From: a bacterium
GTDB lineage: Bacteria; Gemmatimonadota; Gemmatimonadetes; Longimicrobiales; RSA9
DNA length: 64,000 bases
Direction: 5' to 3'
NCBI GenBank assembly: GCA_003242735.1
Contig: QGVH01000001.1
Span: 62,001-126,000 of the forward strand
Shown here: positions 1 through 8,389 of the stretch, one piece after another
How positions within the stretch are numbered: position 1 is the stretch's first letter
Layout of the letters: the number at the start of each line of letters is the position of its first letter
Position numbers and translations under genes: made by a program
Notes under the pieces: generated by a model
The model's input: the letters and a program-made list of their open reading frames with translations, nothing else
Told to the model about the DNA's origin: nothing
The model's database searches: none

Positions 1-326
1 CCGTCGCGTGCGCACCACGGTCTGGAGCCAGCGCCGGCGCAGCAGGTGCTGCAGGAGCCAGCGCCGGCGCCGGGACGGCAATGGGTCTCCGGGCTGGGGG
101 CGATCCGGATCCATTTACGGAGAAGCGCGATACCGCCTCAGGGTGCGGAGACACGACGGCACGCGGCGCGGCCCCGGGTCATGGCTCCAGGTCGAGCGGC
201 TCGGTGCGGACCGCGGCACCACGGTCCGTAGGGGAATGATGCGACGGGAGCGGCGCGGGCGGAAGGCGCTCCGGCGCAGCCCGGCTCACTCCGGGTTCGA
301 CGTCGGCTCCGAACGAGCCGCCGCCC
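1..326. other. Left window edge, no gene called
   Basis: No reading frame here can be supported. The plus frame starting at base 1 reads an Ala/Pro/Gln-rich stretch that could be the tail of a protein lying mostly outside the window, but it has no recognisable domain. A 17-bp direct repeat (GGAGCCAGCGCCGGCGC) occurs at about 24-40 and 54-70. The end of murB begins just to the right on the other strand. Confidence 0.4.
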
Positions 327-1283
327 TCAGAACTCCCCGATCAGGCCGATCTCGGGCTCCAGCTCGTAGCCGAGCTGGCGGCGCACCGTCTCCTGCGCGA
401 AGTCCATGAGCCAGCGGACCTCGGCCGCGGTGGCGCCGCCCAGGTTGACGATGATGTTGGCGTGCTTGTGGAAGATCCCCGCGCGGCCGTGGACGTAGCC
501 CTTGAGGCCGCACTGATCGATGAGCCGGCCCGCGCCGATGCCCTCGATCTTCTTGAAGATCGAGCCCGCGCACGGGTAGAGCCACAGGTCGGGGTGCCGC
601 TCGTCGCGCCAGGCGAGGTTCTCGCGCATCACGGAGCGGAGCTCCTCGACCGGCTGGGGCTCGAGCCGGAAGGTGGCGGAGAGCACGATGTCCTGGCGCT
701 CGTGCAGCACCGAGTAGTCGTAGCCGAACTTCATGTACTCGGGGCCGACGACGCGGCGCTCACCCTCCTGGGTGAGCAGCTCGCACGACTCGAAGACCTC
801 GGCGATGAAGCACGTGCGCTCGCGGTCGGGCGGCGGCGAGAGGAAGTGCAGGTTCTGCCAGATCGCCCCGCCCACGGTACTGGGGATGCCGACGTAGTGG
901 TGCAGCCCGCCGAGCCCGCGCTCGACGCTCGCGACGATCAGGTCCGGGAAGATGACCTCGCCGCTCGCCGCCCACACCCGGTTGTCCTCGCGGAACTCCA
1001 TGCCGCGGGCCTCGTTGCGGATGACCAGGCCGCGGAACCCGCGGTCGCCCACGAGGATGTTGGCGCCGAGGCCGAGGATGAAGTACGGGATCTCCAGCTC
1101 GCGAGCGGCGAGGACCGCGTTCGCGAGCTCATCCGGCGTCCGGGCGCGGTAGAAGAGGTCGGCCGGGCCCCCGATCCGGAACGTGGTGTAGGGCGCGAGC
1201 GGGACGTCCCGCTCGATGCGGTCCTGCCCGAGTCGGCGGGCGAGCTCGCGCACCCGGTGCGTCGAAGCGAGATCCGCGATCAC
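327..1283 (-). CDS. murB: UDP-N-acetylenolpyruvoylglucosamine reductase MurB
   Basis: This is the cytosolic FAD enzyme that reduces UDP-GlcNAc-enolpyruvate with NADPH to UDP-MurNAc, the second committed step of peptidoglycan precursor synthesis. The FAD-binding half shows FRIGGPADLF (about residues 35-44), GLGANILVGD (71-80) and GIPSTVGGA (132-140). The C-terminal half has PCAGSIFKK, which holds the catalytic-serine motif, and ends in EIGLIGEF with the expected glutamate. The length of about 318 residues is normal. I chose the GTG at 1283 because it overlaps the stop of the upstream gene as GTGA; the adjacent GTG at 1286 is equally possible, and neither has a strong ribosome binding site of its own. 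This suggests translational coupling to the TonB-like gene upstream. Confidence 0.93.
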   Translation of the reverse strand: MIADLASTHRVRELARRLGQDRIERDVPLAPYTTFRIGGPADLFYRARTPDELANAVLAARELEIPYFILGLGANILVGDRGFRGLVIRNEARGMEFREDNRVWAASGEVIFPDLIVASVERGLGGLHHYVGIPSTVGGAIWQNLHFLSPPPDRERTCFIAEVFESCELLTQEGERRVVGPEYMKFGYDYSVLHERQDIVLSATFRLEPQPVEELRSVMRENLAWRDERHPDLWLYPCAGSIFKKIEGIGAGRLIDQCGLKGYVHGRAGIFHKHANIIVNLGGATAAEVRWLMDFAQETVRRQLGYELEPEIGLIGEF

Positions 1284-2008
1284 CACCCCACGGAATGTGC
1301 GAGATGATGGGTCTGGCGCGACCGCATGATCGGCGGCTGCGCGCGGCCCGGCAACGGCGGGCACTTGCCGCCGCGGATGATCACGACACGGCCGCGCCGC
1401 TCCTCGTCGTCCCCCTGGCCGTTCCCGGCCGAGGCGCCCCACTGACCCTTGGCGCGGCCGACCGAGCCGGGCACGTGCAGAGCCACGCCCGGAGGCAGGG
1501 CGTACTCCTCTTCCTCCTCGCCGTCCTGCACAGGAGACGCCTCCAGCGCCTCGGCCACCGTTGCGGGCTCCGCCGGCTCGCCCGGCAGGTCCCCGCCGCC
1601 GGGGGCGGCATCCGACTCGGCGCTCGGCAACGCCGCGGCCGGCACGTCGGTGACGTCGGCCACCGCAACCGCAGCGTCCGCCGCGTCGGCCATCGGGTCG
1701 GGAGCGGCCTCGGCCTGCACCGCGATGTGCGCCTCGGCTGCGGACGACGCCACGGCTGCCACGGCCGGCGACGGCGCCACGGCTTCTACGGCCGGCGCTT
1801 CCCGCAACGCGACGACCTGCATCACGGGCTCGAACAGCACCGGAACGGCTTCGGAGGTTTCGGCTTCCCTGGCCTCCCGCGCATGGTCGAAGGCGGGTAC
1901 CGAGAAGCGGATCAGCGCGAACGCCGTCGCGTGCACCGCCACCGAGACGGCGATGCCCGCGGTCACGGCCCGCGCGTGGGCCCGGTCCTGCCGCTCGTGC
2001 CGTTCCAT
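1280..2008 (-). CDS. TonB-like membrane-anchored protein (paralogue A)
   Basis: This is a 242-residue protein with one N-terminal membrane segment preceded by a basic stretch. The membrane helix contains S-x3-H (SVAVH), like the Ser/His pair in the TonB anchor that contacts ExbB/ExbD. A long Ala/Pro/Glu/Val-rich region and an acidic EEEEEY patch follow. The C-terminal section has PGSVGRAKGQW and KCPPLP instead of a TonB C-terminal domain. A close architectural relative lies at 8390-8959 on the same strand. The ATG at 2008 has an excellent GGAGG site six to seven bases upstream. The product is probably an inner-membrane protein reaching into the periplasm. The role is unknown, and TonB itself is unlikely because the receptor-binding domain is missing. 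Confidence 0.75.
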   Translation of the reverse strand: MERHERQDRAHARAVTAGIAVSVAVHATAFALIRFSVPAFDHAREAREAETSEAVPVLFEPVMQVVALREAPAVEAVAPSPAVAAVASSAAEAHIAVQAEAAPDPMADAADAAVAVADVTDVPAAALPSAESDAAPGGGDLPGEPAEPATVAEALEASPVQDGEEEEEYALPPGVALHVPGSVGRAKGQWGASAGNGQGDDEERRGRVVIIRGGKCPPLPGRAQPPIMRSRQTHHLAHSVGW

Positions 2009-2232
2009 TGCCGACCTCCAGGTTGCGGCACCCGCCGGCGCACCGCGTCGCCCGTGCACCGGCCGCGCACTCCCCACCGACCGCCCGATCACCGTAATAC
2101 TGGACCCCTCGATCACCGGTTCCGGTCACATCGCGGGGCCGGAAGCTCCGTGGCATCCTCGCACGGGCGGCGTCCTGGTCCACGACTGCACATGCCGCGC
2201 CGCTGACCCTTTCGCCCCCGCCCTCACGGCTG

Positions 2233-2238
2233 TACTAT
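2233..2238 (+). promoter_or_regulatory. Candidate -10 element for the TPP riboswitch transcript
   Basis: TACTAT lies ten bases before the first paired element of the riboswitch, about where the transcript would need to start. The same hexamer is used by the candidate promoter at 16865-16895. No good -35 box is visible at 16-18 bases upstream, so the call is tentative. Confidence 0.35.
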
Positions 2239-2247
2239 CCCCCGCGA

Positions 2248-2331
2248 CAGACAGGGGTGCTGGGGCCGAACGCCCCGGCTGAGATCATACCCTTTGAACC
2301 TGATCCGGGTAATGCCGGCGCAGGGAGTCTG
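2248..2331 (+). promoter_or_regulatory. TPP riboswitch (THI element)
   Basis: The conserved thiamine-pyrophosphate aptamer blocks are all present: GGGGTGC, CTGAGA followed by ATACCC, TTTGAACCTGATC, GGGTAATGCCGGCG and CAGGGAG. The closing helix P1 is formed by CAGAC at 2248-2252 and GTCTG at 2327-2331. The optional P3 extension is short. It sits 81 bases before a TenA-family start codon, so TPP binding is expected to switch off the two salvage genes that follow. Confidence 0.95.
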
Positions 2332-2364
2332 CTTCTCGGGCCGCGGGCCATCCCGCCCTCTGCA

Positions 2365-2405
2365 CCCTTCCTGTCCCCATACACGGCTCACCTTGGCGGG
2401 AAGGG
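2365..2405 (+). promoter_or_regulatory. Putative Shine-Dalgarno-masking stem of the TPP riboswitch
   Basis: CCCTTCC at 2365-2371 can pair with GGAAGGG at 2399-2405, which is the ribosome binding site of the TenA-like gene starting at 2413. A second option is CCCGCC at about 2353-2358 with GGCGGG at 2395-2400. There is no poly-T tract, so translational masking is more likely than termination. This is inferred from base complementarity only. Confidence 0.5.
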
Positions 2406-2412
2406 ACAATCG

Positions 2413-3135
2413 ATGAGCTTCGCCAGACAACAACTCGAGCGCCTCGCGCCGCTGTGGGACCGCATGCTCCGGCACCGGTTCCTCATCGAGACGCGCGACG
2501 GCACGATCCCGTTCGACACGTTCGCCCGCTGGATGCGGCAGGACTACCTGTTCGTCGAGGCCGCGATCCCGTTCATCGGCGCCTTGATCCCGAAGGCGCC
2601 GCCCGAGCACTGGCCTCTGCACTCCAGCGTCATCGCCATGCTCCAGAAGGAGCTGGAGCTGTTCCGCGAGCGCGCCGCTGCGGTCGGCGTGGACATGACC
2701 GGCATCCGCCCGACCTTCATCAACCACGCCTACGTCCAGTTCCTCATGGCGACGGCGTACCGCAACAGCTACGCGGAGGCGTTCACCGTCCTCTACGCCG
2801 CGGAGAAGGCGTACCACGACTCGTGGAGCGTGGTGAAGCAGGGCATCGACCCGGACTCGGTGTGGGCGCCGTTCGTCGAGAACTGGGCCGGCGATGCGTT
2901 CGCGCAGTACGTCGCCGACCTCGAGCACGAGCTGGATGCGCTGGCCGCTGCCGCGGGCGAGGCCGAGCGCGCGCGCATGGCCGAGCTGTTCGAGACGACG
3001 ACGCGCTACGAGATCGCGTTCTGGGAGATGGCCGTCACGAACGAGGACTGGCCGGGGATCGTGGACGCGTCGTCGTCGGCGGCTGCCCACCGCTCGCCCG
3101 AGGCGCACACCGTTGCCGCAGGAGGTACGCGATGA
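2413..3135 (+). CDS. TenA/thiaminase-II family protein, Cys-less type
   Basis: This 240-residue all-helical TenA/PqqC-fold protein lies directly under TPP riboswitch control. The family pocket is visible in RWMRQDY (about 40-45) and YAEAFTVLYAAEKAYHDSW (120-138), and the usual WEM motif occurs near the C-terminus (FWEMAV). There is no cysteine anywhere in the protein, so it lacks the thiaminase-II nucleophile and resembles the subgroup in which a glutamate takes that role. It probably acts on degraded pyrimidine intermediates of thiamine salvage, but the substrate cannot be read from sequence. The ATG at 2413 follows an AAGGGA site. The stop overlaps the next gene as ATGA, so the two are translationally coupled. 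Confidence 0.85.
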   Translation: MSFARQQLERLAPLWDRMLRHRFLIETRDGTIPFDTFARWMRQDYLFVEAAIPFIGALIPKAPPEHWPLHSSVIAMLQKELELFRERAAAVGVDMTGIRPTFINHAYVQFLMATAYRNSYAEAFTVLYAAEKAYHDSWSVVKQGIDPDSVWAPFVENWAGDAFAQYVADLEHELDALAAAAGEAERARMAELFETTTRYEIAFWEMAVTNEDWPGIVDASSSAAAHRSPEAHTVAAGGTR

Positions 3136-3821
3136 GTGCCGCCGTCACTACGCAGACATTGCTGACCGACGCGTTGTACGCCGCCGCGAAGCCGATCTGG
3201 GACGCGCAGCTCGAACACCCGTTCGTGCGCGGCATCGGCGATGGCTCGCTCGACGAGGTGCTGTTCCGCAACTGGGTCGTTCAGGACTACGCGTACCTGA
3301 AGGAGTTCGCCCGGGTGTTCGCGTGGGCCGTGGCGAAGGCGCAGCGGCTCGAGTCCATCGGCTGGTACGCCGCGGTGCTGAATCTCACGCTGAACACCGA
3401 GATGGAGTTGCACCGCAAGTACGCCGCACGGTTCGGGATCTCGACCGCCGAGCTCGAGGCCGCGGAGGTCTGGCCGACGACGCGCGCGTACACCGACTTC
3501 CTCGTGCGCACCGCCGCGGACGGCGACATGGCCGACCTGCTCGCCGCGCTGCTGCCCTGCGCCTGGGGCTACGTCTACATCGCGGAGCGGCTCGCCGCCG
3601 GCTCGCCGCCCAGCGACCAGCGCTACGCCGACTGGATCGCGATGTACACGTCAGAGGAGTTCCGCGAGGCGGCCGAGTGGCTCAAGGCCGAGCTGAACCG
3701 CGAGGCCGAGGGCGCGACCACGGAGAAGCGCAAGCGGCTCGAGGCGCTGTTCGTGCAGTCCAGCCGCTACGAGTGGCAGTTCTGGGAGATGTGCTGGCGC
3801 GGGGAGGCGTGGCCGGTGTAG
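3132..3821 (+). CDS. tenA: TenA family aminopyrimidine aminohydrolase (thiaminase II)
   Basis: This is a 229-residue TenA protein with Cys143 in the motif LLPCAWGYVYIAERL, the position of the catalytic cysteine in classical TenA. FRNWVVQDYAYL (about 45-56) and FWEMCWRGE near the end are further family signatures. Such enzymes hydrolyse aminopyrimidine breakdown products of thiamine to hydroxymethylpyrimidine in the cytosol. AGGAGG precedes the ATG, which overlaps the upstream stop (ATGA). Both genes form one riboswitch-controlled transcript. Having a Cys-type and a Cys-less TenA side by side suggests two consecutive salvage reactions, which is inference. Confidence 0.92.
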   Translation: MSAAVTTQTLLTDALYAAAKPIWDAQLEHPFVRGIGDGSLDEVLFRNWVVQDYAYLKEFARVFAWAVAKAQRLESIGWYAAVLNLTLNTEMELHRKYAARFGISTAELEAAEVWPTTRAYTDFLVRTAADGDMADLLAALLPCAWGYVYIAERLAAGSPPSDQRYADWIAMYTSEEFREAAEWLKAELNREAEGATTEKRKRLEALFVQSSRYEWQFWEMCWRGEAWPV

Positions 3822-3860
3822 CACCCCGGTTCACCTCTTGCACCGCATCGTCGATAGCCG

Positions 3861-3921
3861 GCGCCCCGCCCGCGGGGCGCACCGGGTGACGGAGCCGGCC
3901 GGCAGCGTGTCCGCCGGCTCT
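3861..3921 (+). terminator. Hairpins after the tenA operon
   Basis: GCGCCCCG-CCCG-CGGGGCGC at 3861-3880 is a perfect 8-bp stem. A second stem, GAGCCGGC pairing with GCCGGCTC, spans about 3892-3920. Neither is followed by a T-run, which is common in genomes this rich in G+C. They lie between tenA and the next gene and may end the riboswitch transcript. Confidence 0.45.
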
Positions 3922-3944
3922 CACACGTTCCGGAGGGCGCGACC

Positions 3945-4445
3945 ATGGCCCGCTACGACGATGCCTACGACATCCGCCACCGCAGCGTGCTGCCCGGCGG
4001 GCCTCACGCCCGCCCCATGCTGGCCGGGCCGCCGCTCGGCTACGGCTATCCATCGGACGAGGACGACATCGCGCCGGGCTACTACACGGGCGGGGGCGCC
4101 TACCGCCAGGTGACCGACCGTCCCTACCTCGCCGAGCGCGGGCTGCTCCGGCGCTCGGATTACCGGCGACTCGGCCGCCGCGGCCGCGACTGGGGCCGTG
4201 ACCCGCGCGGCGAGGTCGGCGGGCCGTACGTCGGCGAGTACCGGGCACGGCTCGAGCGGGAGCGCTACGGCCGCACCCTCGGCCCGCCGGAGGAGTACCG
4301 CGGCGGGTGGGACACCCTGTCCGCCTACCGCGACCCGGACGACCCCTGGTGCGGCTACCGCTTCCTCTTCTCCGGCTACCAGGGCCGCCGCTCCGACCGG
4401 GGCGTGGGCGGCCCCGCCCCGCGCTGGGGACGCCGGCGAAGGTAG
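3945..4445 (+). CDS. Gly/Arg/Tyr-rich protein of unknown function
   Basis: This 166-residue protein is dominated by Arg, Gly, Tyr, Asp and Pro. It has no membrane segment, signal peptide or recognisable domain, and runs such as RRLGRRGRDWGRD look disordered and strongly basic. A GGAGGG site sits nine bases before the ATG at 3945 and a strong hairpin follows, which argues for a real gene. Proteins of this composition are often nucleic-acid or surface associated, but nothing here proves a role. Confidence 0.55.
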   Translation: MARYDDAYDIRHRSVLPGGPHARPMLAGPPLGYGYPSDEDDIAPGYYTGGGAYRQVTDRPYLAERGLLRRSDYRRLGRRGRDWGRDPRGEVGGPYVGEYRARLERERYGRTLGPPEEYRGGWDTLSAYRDPDDPWCGYRFLFSGYQGRRSDRGVGGPAPRWGRRRR

Positions 4446-4471
4446 CCGCCGACCGGACCCACGGCTCGGCA

Positions 4472-4562
4472 GGACTCCCGCAAAGGCGCGGAGGCCGCGG
4501 CTGAAGCCGCGGCCTCGAGCTTCTCCTTCGCCCAGCTCAGCGGGACTCGCGCAAAGGCGCGG
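4472..4562. repeat. 20-bp direct repeat flanking a hairpin
   Basis: GGACTCCCGCAAAGGCGCGG at 4472-4491 recurs with one change at 4543-4562. The perfect hairpin at 4491-4516 lies between the two copies. The CGCAAAGGCGCG core looks like a dispersed intergenic repeat; I found no third copy in the window. Confidence 0.6.
4491..4516 (+). terminator. Perfect 12-bp hairpin
   Basis: GAGGCCGCGGCT pairs perfectly with AGCCGCGGCCTC across a two-base GA turn. It lies 46 bases after the stop of the Gly/Arg/Tyr-rich gene. The right arm is followed by GAGCTTCTCC, so there is no true U-tract. Confidence 0.5.
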
Positions 4563-4705
4563 CGACCGCAGGGCAGAGAAAACGCGCGGGGGGTCGTTCC
4601 TCGCCCCTCGGGCGTTCTGGAGGGCGGGATTGCAATCATCCGCGGCTCGCCCCACCATCCGACCGAGAACGAAGCTGGACCTCTCCAACCGAAGTAGGAC
4701 CTGCC

Positions 4706-6160
4706 ATGCATCGTCTGTCGCGCGTGCTCGCAGTTCCGCTGCTCTGCACCCTCGCGTCGTCCCCCGCTCTAGCCCAGCACGGTGGGCCGGGCCCGGAGAC
4801 GTACGACCTCGTCATCGCCAACGGCCGCGTGATCGATCCCGAGTCCGGGCTGGACGCGGTCCGCAGCATCGGCATCCGCAGCGACCGCATCGTCACGATC
4901 GCGGAAGGGCCGCTGCGCGGCGCACGGGTCATTGACGCCGCCGGCCTCGTCGTCGCGCCCGGGTTCATCGATCTCCACCGCCACGGCCAGGACGAGGAGA
5001 ACTACCGCTACGCGGTTCTGGACGGCGTGACGACCGGGCTCGAGCTGGAGGTCGGCGTCGGGGACGTGGACGCCTGGTACCGCGAGCGCGAGGGTGGGCA
5101 GCTCATCAATTACGGCGCCGCCGTCGGCCACATCCCCGTCCGCATGGCGGTGCTCGGCGACCCGGGCGAGTTCCTGCCCAGCGGCCCCGGCGCGGACCAG
5201 CCGGCCTCGCCCGAACAGATCGCGGAGATCGTGCGCCGGATCGACCGCGGGCTGCGGGAGGGCGCCATCGCGGTCGGGCTCGGCACCGCCTACACGCCCG
5301 CCGCCTCCCGGGACGAGATCATCGAGGTCCTGCGCGTGGCCGCGCGCCACGGCGCATCCGCGCACATCCACACGGGCGGCCCGCTGCGCGGCATCATCGG
5401 CGCCATCGAGGCGGCGGCCGAGGCCGGCGCGGCGCTGCACATCGTGCACATCAACAGCACGGCCGGCTCGCGGATCGGGGAGATGCTCGACACCGTGTCC
5501 GCCGCGCGCGCCCGCGGCCAGGATGTGACGACCGAGGCGTATCCCTACGCCGCGAGCGCCACCCGCATCGAATCCGCGCTGTACGACGACTGGGAGAGCC
5601 AGCCCGACGAGTGGTTCCAGGCGTTCGAGTGGCCGGAGACCGGCGAACGGCTCACCAGGGAGACGTTCGCGAAGTACCGCGCCGTTGGCGGCACCGTCAT
5701 CCGCCACGGCAACCGCGAGGAGAACGTGCGCATCGCCATCGCGAGCCCGCTCACCATGATCGCGAGCGATGGCGGCCCGAACCGCGATGGCAAGGGCCAC
5801 CCACGCGGCGCTGGCAGCTTCACCCGCGTGCTGGGCCGCTACGCACGCGACGAGGGCGTGCTCACCCTCGCGGACGCGCTCGCCAAGATGACCATCATGC
5901 CTGCACGACGGCTCGAGGCGCGCGTGCCGGAGATGAAGGACCGCGGCCGGATCCGCGCCGGCGCGTTCGCCGACCTGGTCATCTTCGATCCGGACCGCGT
6001 CATCGACCGCGCCACCTACCGCGAGCCCGTGCTTCCGCCCGACGGCATGCGCTACGTCATCGTGAACGGCGTGCCGGTCGTCGAGAACGGCCGCATCGTG
6101 GAAGGAGTCCGGCCGGGCCGCGCGATCCGCGCTCCGATCACGGCCGGCGCGACCCGCTGA
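4706..6160 (+). CDS. Secreted D-aminoacylase-like amidohydrolase
   Basis: This 484-residue protein has a signal peptide ending at about Ala23 (SSPALA-Q), so it works outside the cytoplasm. It is an amidohydrolase-superfamily TIM barrel with flanking beta-sandwich: the metal motif GFIDLHRHGQDE has His91 and His93, HIHTGG and HIVHINS supply later histidines, TEAYPY and MIASDGG are D-aminoacylase signatures, and the tail FADLVIFDPDRV is typical of the family. The usual cysteine ligand segment (VxGNCG in D-aminoacylases) reads LELEVGVG here, so the metal site may differ. The likely reaction is deacylation of N-acyl-D-amino acids or a related amide cleavage. The ATG at 4706 follows a weak GTAGGA site. 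Confidence 0.82.
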   Translation: MHRLSRVLAVPLLCTLASSPALAQHGGPGPETYDLVIANGRVIDPESGLDAVRSIGIRSDRIVTIAEGPLRGARVIDAAGLVVAPGFIDLHRHGQDEENYRYAVLDGVTTGLELEVGVGDVDAWYREREGGQLINYGAAVGHIPVRMAVLGDPGEFLPSGPGADQPASPEQIAEIVRRIDRGLREGAIAVGLGTAYTPAASRDEIIEVLRVAARHGASAHIHTGGPLRGIIGAIEAAAEAGAALHIVHINSTAGSRIGEMLDTVSAARARGQDVTTEAYPYAASATRIESALYDDWESQPDEWFQAFEWPETGERLTRETFAKYRAVGGTVIRHGNREENVRIAIASPLTMIASDGGPNRDGKGHPRGAGSFTRVLGRYARDEGVLTLADALAKMTIMPARRLEARVPEMKDRGRIRAGAFADLVIFDPDRVIDRATYREPVLPPDGMRYVIVNGVPVVENGRIVEGVRPGRAIRAPITAGATR

Positions 6161-6167
6161 AGCGGAC

Positions 6168-6198
6168 CGCCCCCGGCGTCGCTTCGACGCCGGGGGCG
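6168..6198 (+). terminator. Terminator hairpin after the amidohydrolase gene
   Basis: CGCCCCCGGCGTC (6168-6180) and GACGCCGGGGGCG (6186-6198) form a perfect 13-bp stem with the loop GCTTC, starting eight bases after the stop codon. There is no T-tract. Position and strength make it the probable transcription end. Confidence 0.7.
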
Positions 6199-6445
6199 AC
6201 GGCCGACCCCGATCGGCGTTGCCGCGCTGAGCGCGGGCATCGAGTGCCTCTGTGCGATCCCCTTGCTGGTCGGCTGAGCGACGAGCCGGCCGCGCTCCCG
6301 TCCACGTCCCCAGCGCCTCGCGCGTTCCATTGACTGACCGCCGGCCGGGGCCCGCCCCGAGGCCGCGCTGTCCTCGCAGCGACGGCGTGCAGCCGTCGCC
6401 GACCCGCATCGCCCGTCGGACAACGCAGGAGGAGCTCGCATTGCA

Positions 6446-8302
6446 ATGGCTCGGCCGGCCGACCTCTCGTTGGCCATCCGCGTCTCCGTGGTGCTCGTCT
6501 CCGCGCTCTTCGTCGCGTGCGGCGATCGCGAGTCCGTCAGCCCGGAGGCGTCGGATCCGGTTGCCGTGGTGGACATCCCGTTTTCCGGGATCACGGCCCC
6601 CGGCGCAGCGGCCGCGTTCAACGCGGCGAACACCGCAACGGTCCGCATCACGGCCGGCGCGACGACGGTGCTGGACACCGTCTTCGCGTTCACTCCGGCC
6701 GACCGTCTGCGACTCGCGTTCCGCACCCCGCGCAACGAACCATCCGGCAGCCTCACGCTCGGGCTGAGGCGCGGCGTGGACCTGCTGTTCCGCGGCTCGG
6801 GCGCCGTCGCGGTGCTGCAGGGCGACACGACCGAGGTGACCATCCGGCTCGAGCCCGTCCCCGTGCGGGTGGACGTGACGGATGAGGTGCCGGTCTTCAC
6901 GGCGATCGGAGACATGCACCGGCTGGAGGCCGTCGCCCTGTTCGCGACCCGCGACACGATCCCGGACCCCACGATCCAGTGGTCCAGCGCGAACCAGCAG
7001 GTCGCGACGGTCACCATCGAGGGCCTCGTCATCGCCCGGGGCGAGGGGGCGACATGGGTGCACGCGCGGGCCGACGAGGCCCGCGACAGCGTCCGGATCG
7101 AGGTCACGCCGGTCGTCACATCCGTCGTCGTCACCGCCCCGCTGACGCGGATCCCCGTTGAGACCAAGATCCAGCTCCGGGCCTCGGCCCACGACCGGCG
7201 CGGCAGCCTGTTGAACCGCACGCTGGAGTGGTCCAGCTCCGACCCGGCCACTGCGACCGTGGACGGCAGCGGGCTGGTTTCGGCCACCGGCGTGGGCACG
7301 GCGACCATCTCCGCCACGACAGGGGGCGTCAGCGGCAGCGCCGAGATCACCGTCCATCCTCCGCTCGGGCACTGGACGCCGCTCAGGCCGATGCCGCAGG
7401 AGCGGACCGAGATCAGCGCGGCGACGGACGGGCAGCGCATCTACGTGGTCGGCGGCTTCGCGCCGGACGGGAGTCGGGTCGTGGCGCCGCGCGCCATGCA
7501 CATCTACGACCCCGCGACGGATGCCTGGACGACGTCGCCCGACTCCATTCCGGAGGGAGTCAACCACGCGGGGCTGGTGTACCTCGACGGCAAGCTCTAC
7601 CTCGTGGGTGGGTTCCGCGGCGCGACGTTCGACCCCATCGATGCCGTGTGGATCTACGACATCGCCGCCGGGACCTGGACCGCCGGGCCTCCGCTGCCGA
7701 CCGCCCGCGGCGCCATGGCCGTCGCGGTGCTGAACGGAAAGATCCACGTGATCGGCGGCAACGCCGCGAACGCGGGCGCACTCAACCCCGCGGAGCACAA
7801 CGTGGGCCCGGACGCGAGCTCGGTCGGCACGCACGAGGTGTTCGACCCCGCGACGGGGCAGTGGACCCGGCTGCCGCCGATGCCCACGGCGAGGAACCAT
7901 GCGGGCGCCGCGGTGCTGAACGGCCGCATCCACGTCTTCGCCGGCCGCGTCGGCAGCAACGACACGCTCTTCGTCCACGAGGTGTTCGACCCGGCGACCA
8001 ACGCGTGGACCACCGCGCCGCGCGTGCCCACGGGGCGCAGCGGCGTCGCGGTCGTCGTGTTCGGCGGCGAGGCGTACGTGTTCGGCGGCGAGGCGTTCGC
8101 CACGCAGGAGGTCACGTTCCGCGAGGCCGAGCGCTACGACCCGGTCACCAACCAGTGGGAGCTGGTGCCGCCCATGCCTACCGGCCGCCACGGCCTCGGC
8201 GCCGCGGTGGTGGGGGAGTTCATTTACGTGATCGCCGGCGGCCCCAGGCCGGGCTTCTGGTACAGCAACGTCAACGAGCGGTTGACGGTCACGATCCCGT
8301 GA
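6446..8302 (+). CDS. Ig-like and kelch-repeat lipoprotein
   Basis: This 618-residue protein begins with a lipoprotein signal (SALFVAC, Cys at about residue 26). Residues of about 30-135 are an uncharacterised beta-rich segment. Two bacterial Ig-like (Big2) repeats follow, with WSSANQQVATV and WSSSDPATATVDGSGLV and the usual GxGTATI ending. From about residue 310 there are five kelch blades with GGFAPD, VGGF and IGGN motifs and PATxxWT strands, a beta-propeller. It is probably on the outer membrane surface, binding a ligand or polysaccharide. AGGAGGA lies about 12 bases before the ATG, slightly long spacing. It stands alone between two terminator-like regions. Confidence 0.85.
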   Translation: MARPADLSLAIRVSVVLVSALFVACGDRESVSPEASDPVAVVDIPFSGITAPGAAAAFNAANTATVRITAGATTVLDTVFAFTPADRLRLAFRTPRNEPSGSLTLGLRRGVDLLFRGSGAVAVLQGDTTEVTIRLEPVPVRVDVTDEVPVFTAIGDMHRLEAVALFATRDTIPDPTIQWSSANQQVATVTIEGLVIARGEGATWVHARADEARDSVRIEVTPVVTSVVVTAPLTRIPVETKIQLRASAHDRRGSLLNRTLEWSSSDPATATVDGSGLVSATGVGTATISATTGGVSGSAEITVHPPLGHWTPLRPMPQERTEISAATDGQRIYVVGGFAPDGSRVVAPRAMHIYDPATDAWTTSPDSIPEGVNHAGLVYLDGKLYLVGGFRGATFDPIDAVWIYDIAAGTWTAGPPLPTARGAMAVAVLNGKIHVIGGNAANAGALNPAEHNVGPDASSVGTHEVFDPATGQWTRLPPMPTARNHAGAAVLNGRIHVFAGRVGSNDTLFVHEVFDPATNAWTTAPRVPTGRSGVAVVVFGGEAYVFGGEAFATQEVTFREAERYDPVTNQWELVPPMPTGRHGLGAAVVGEFIYVIAGGPRPGFWYSNVNERLTVTIP

Positions 8303-8389
8303 CCGCGCCGGTCATCGCGTGAACGGCGCGATCCGAGGCGCCGGGTTTCGACGTCGACGAAGCGATGGCGACGCGTCGTCGGCCCGCGG

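Noticed and set aside
1280-2008. True TonB protein
   Set aside because: The N-terminal anchor is TonB-like, but the C-terminal receptor-interacting domain is absent and no exbB/exbD genes are adjacent.
4769-8191. 1140-residue open frame on the minus strand
   Set aside because: It is antisense to two well-supported genes (amidohydrolase and kelch lipoprotein), is His/Arg/Val-rich without any domain, and is open only because stop codons are scarce at this G+C content.
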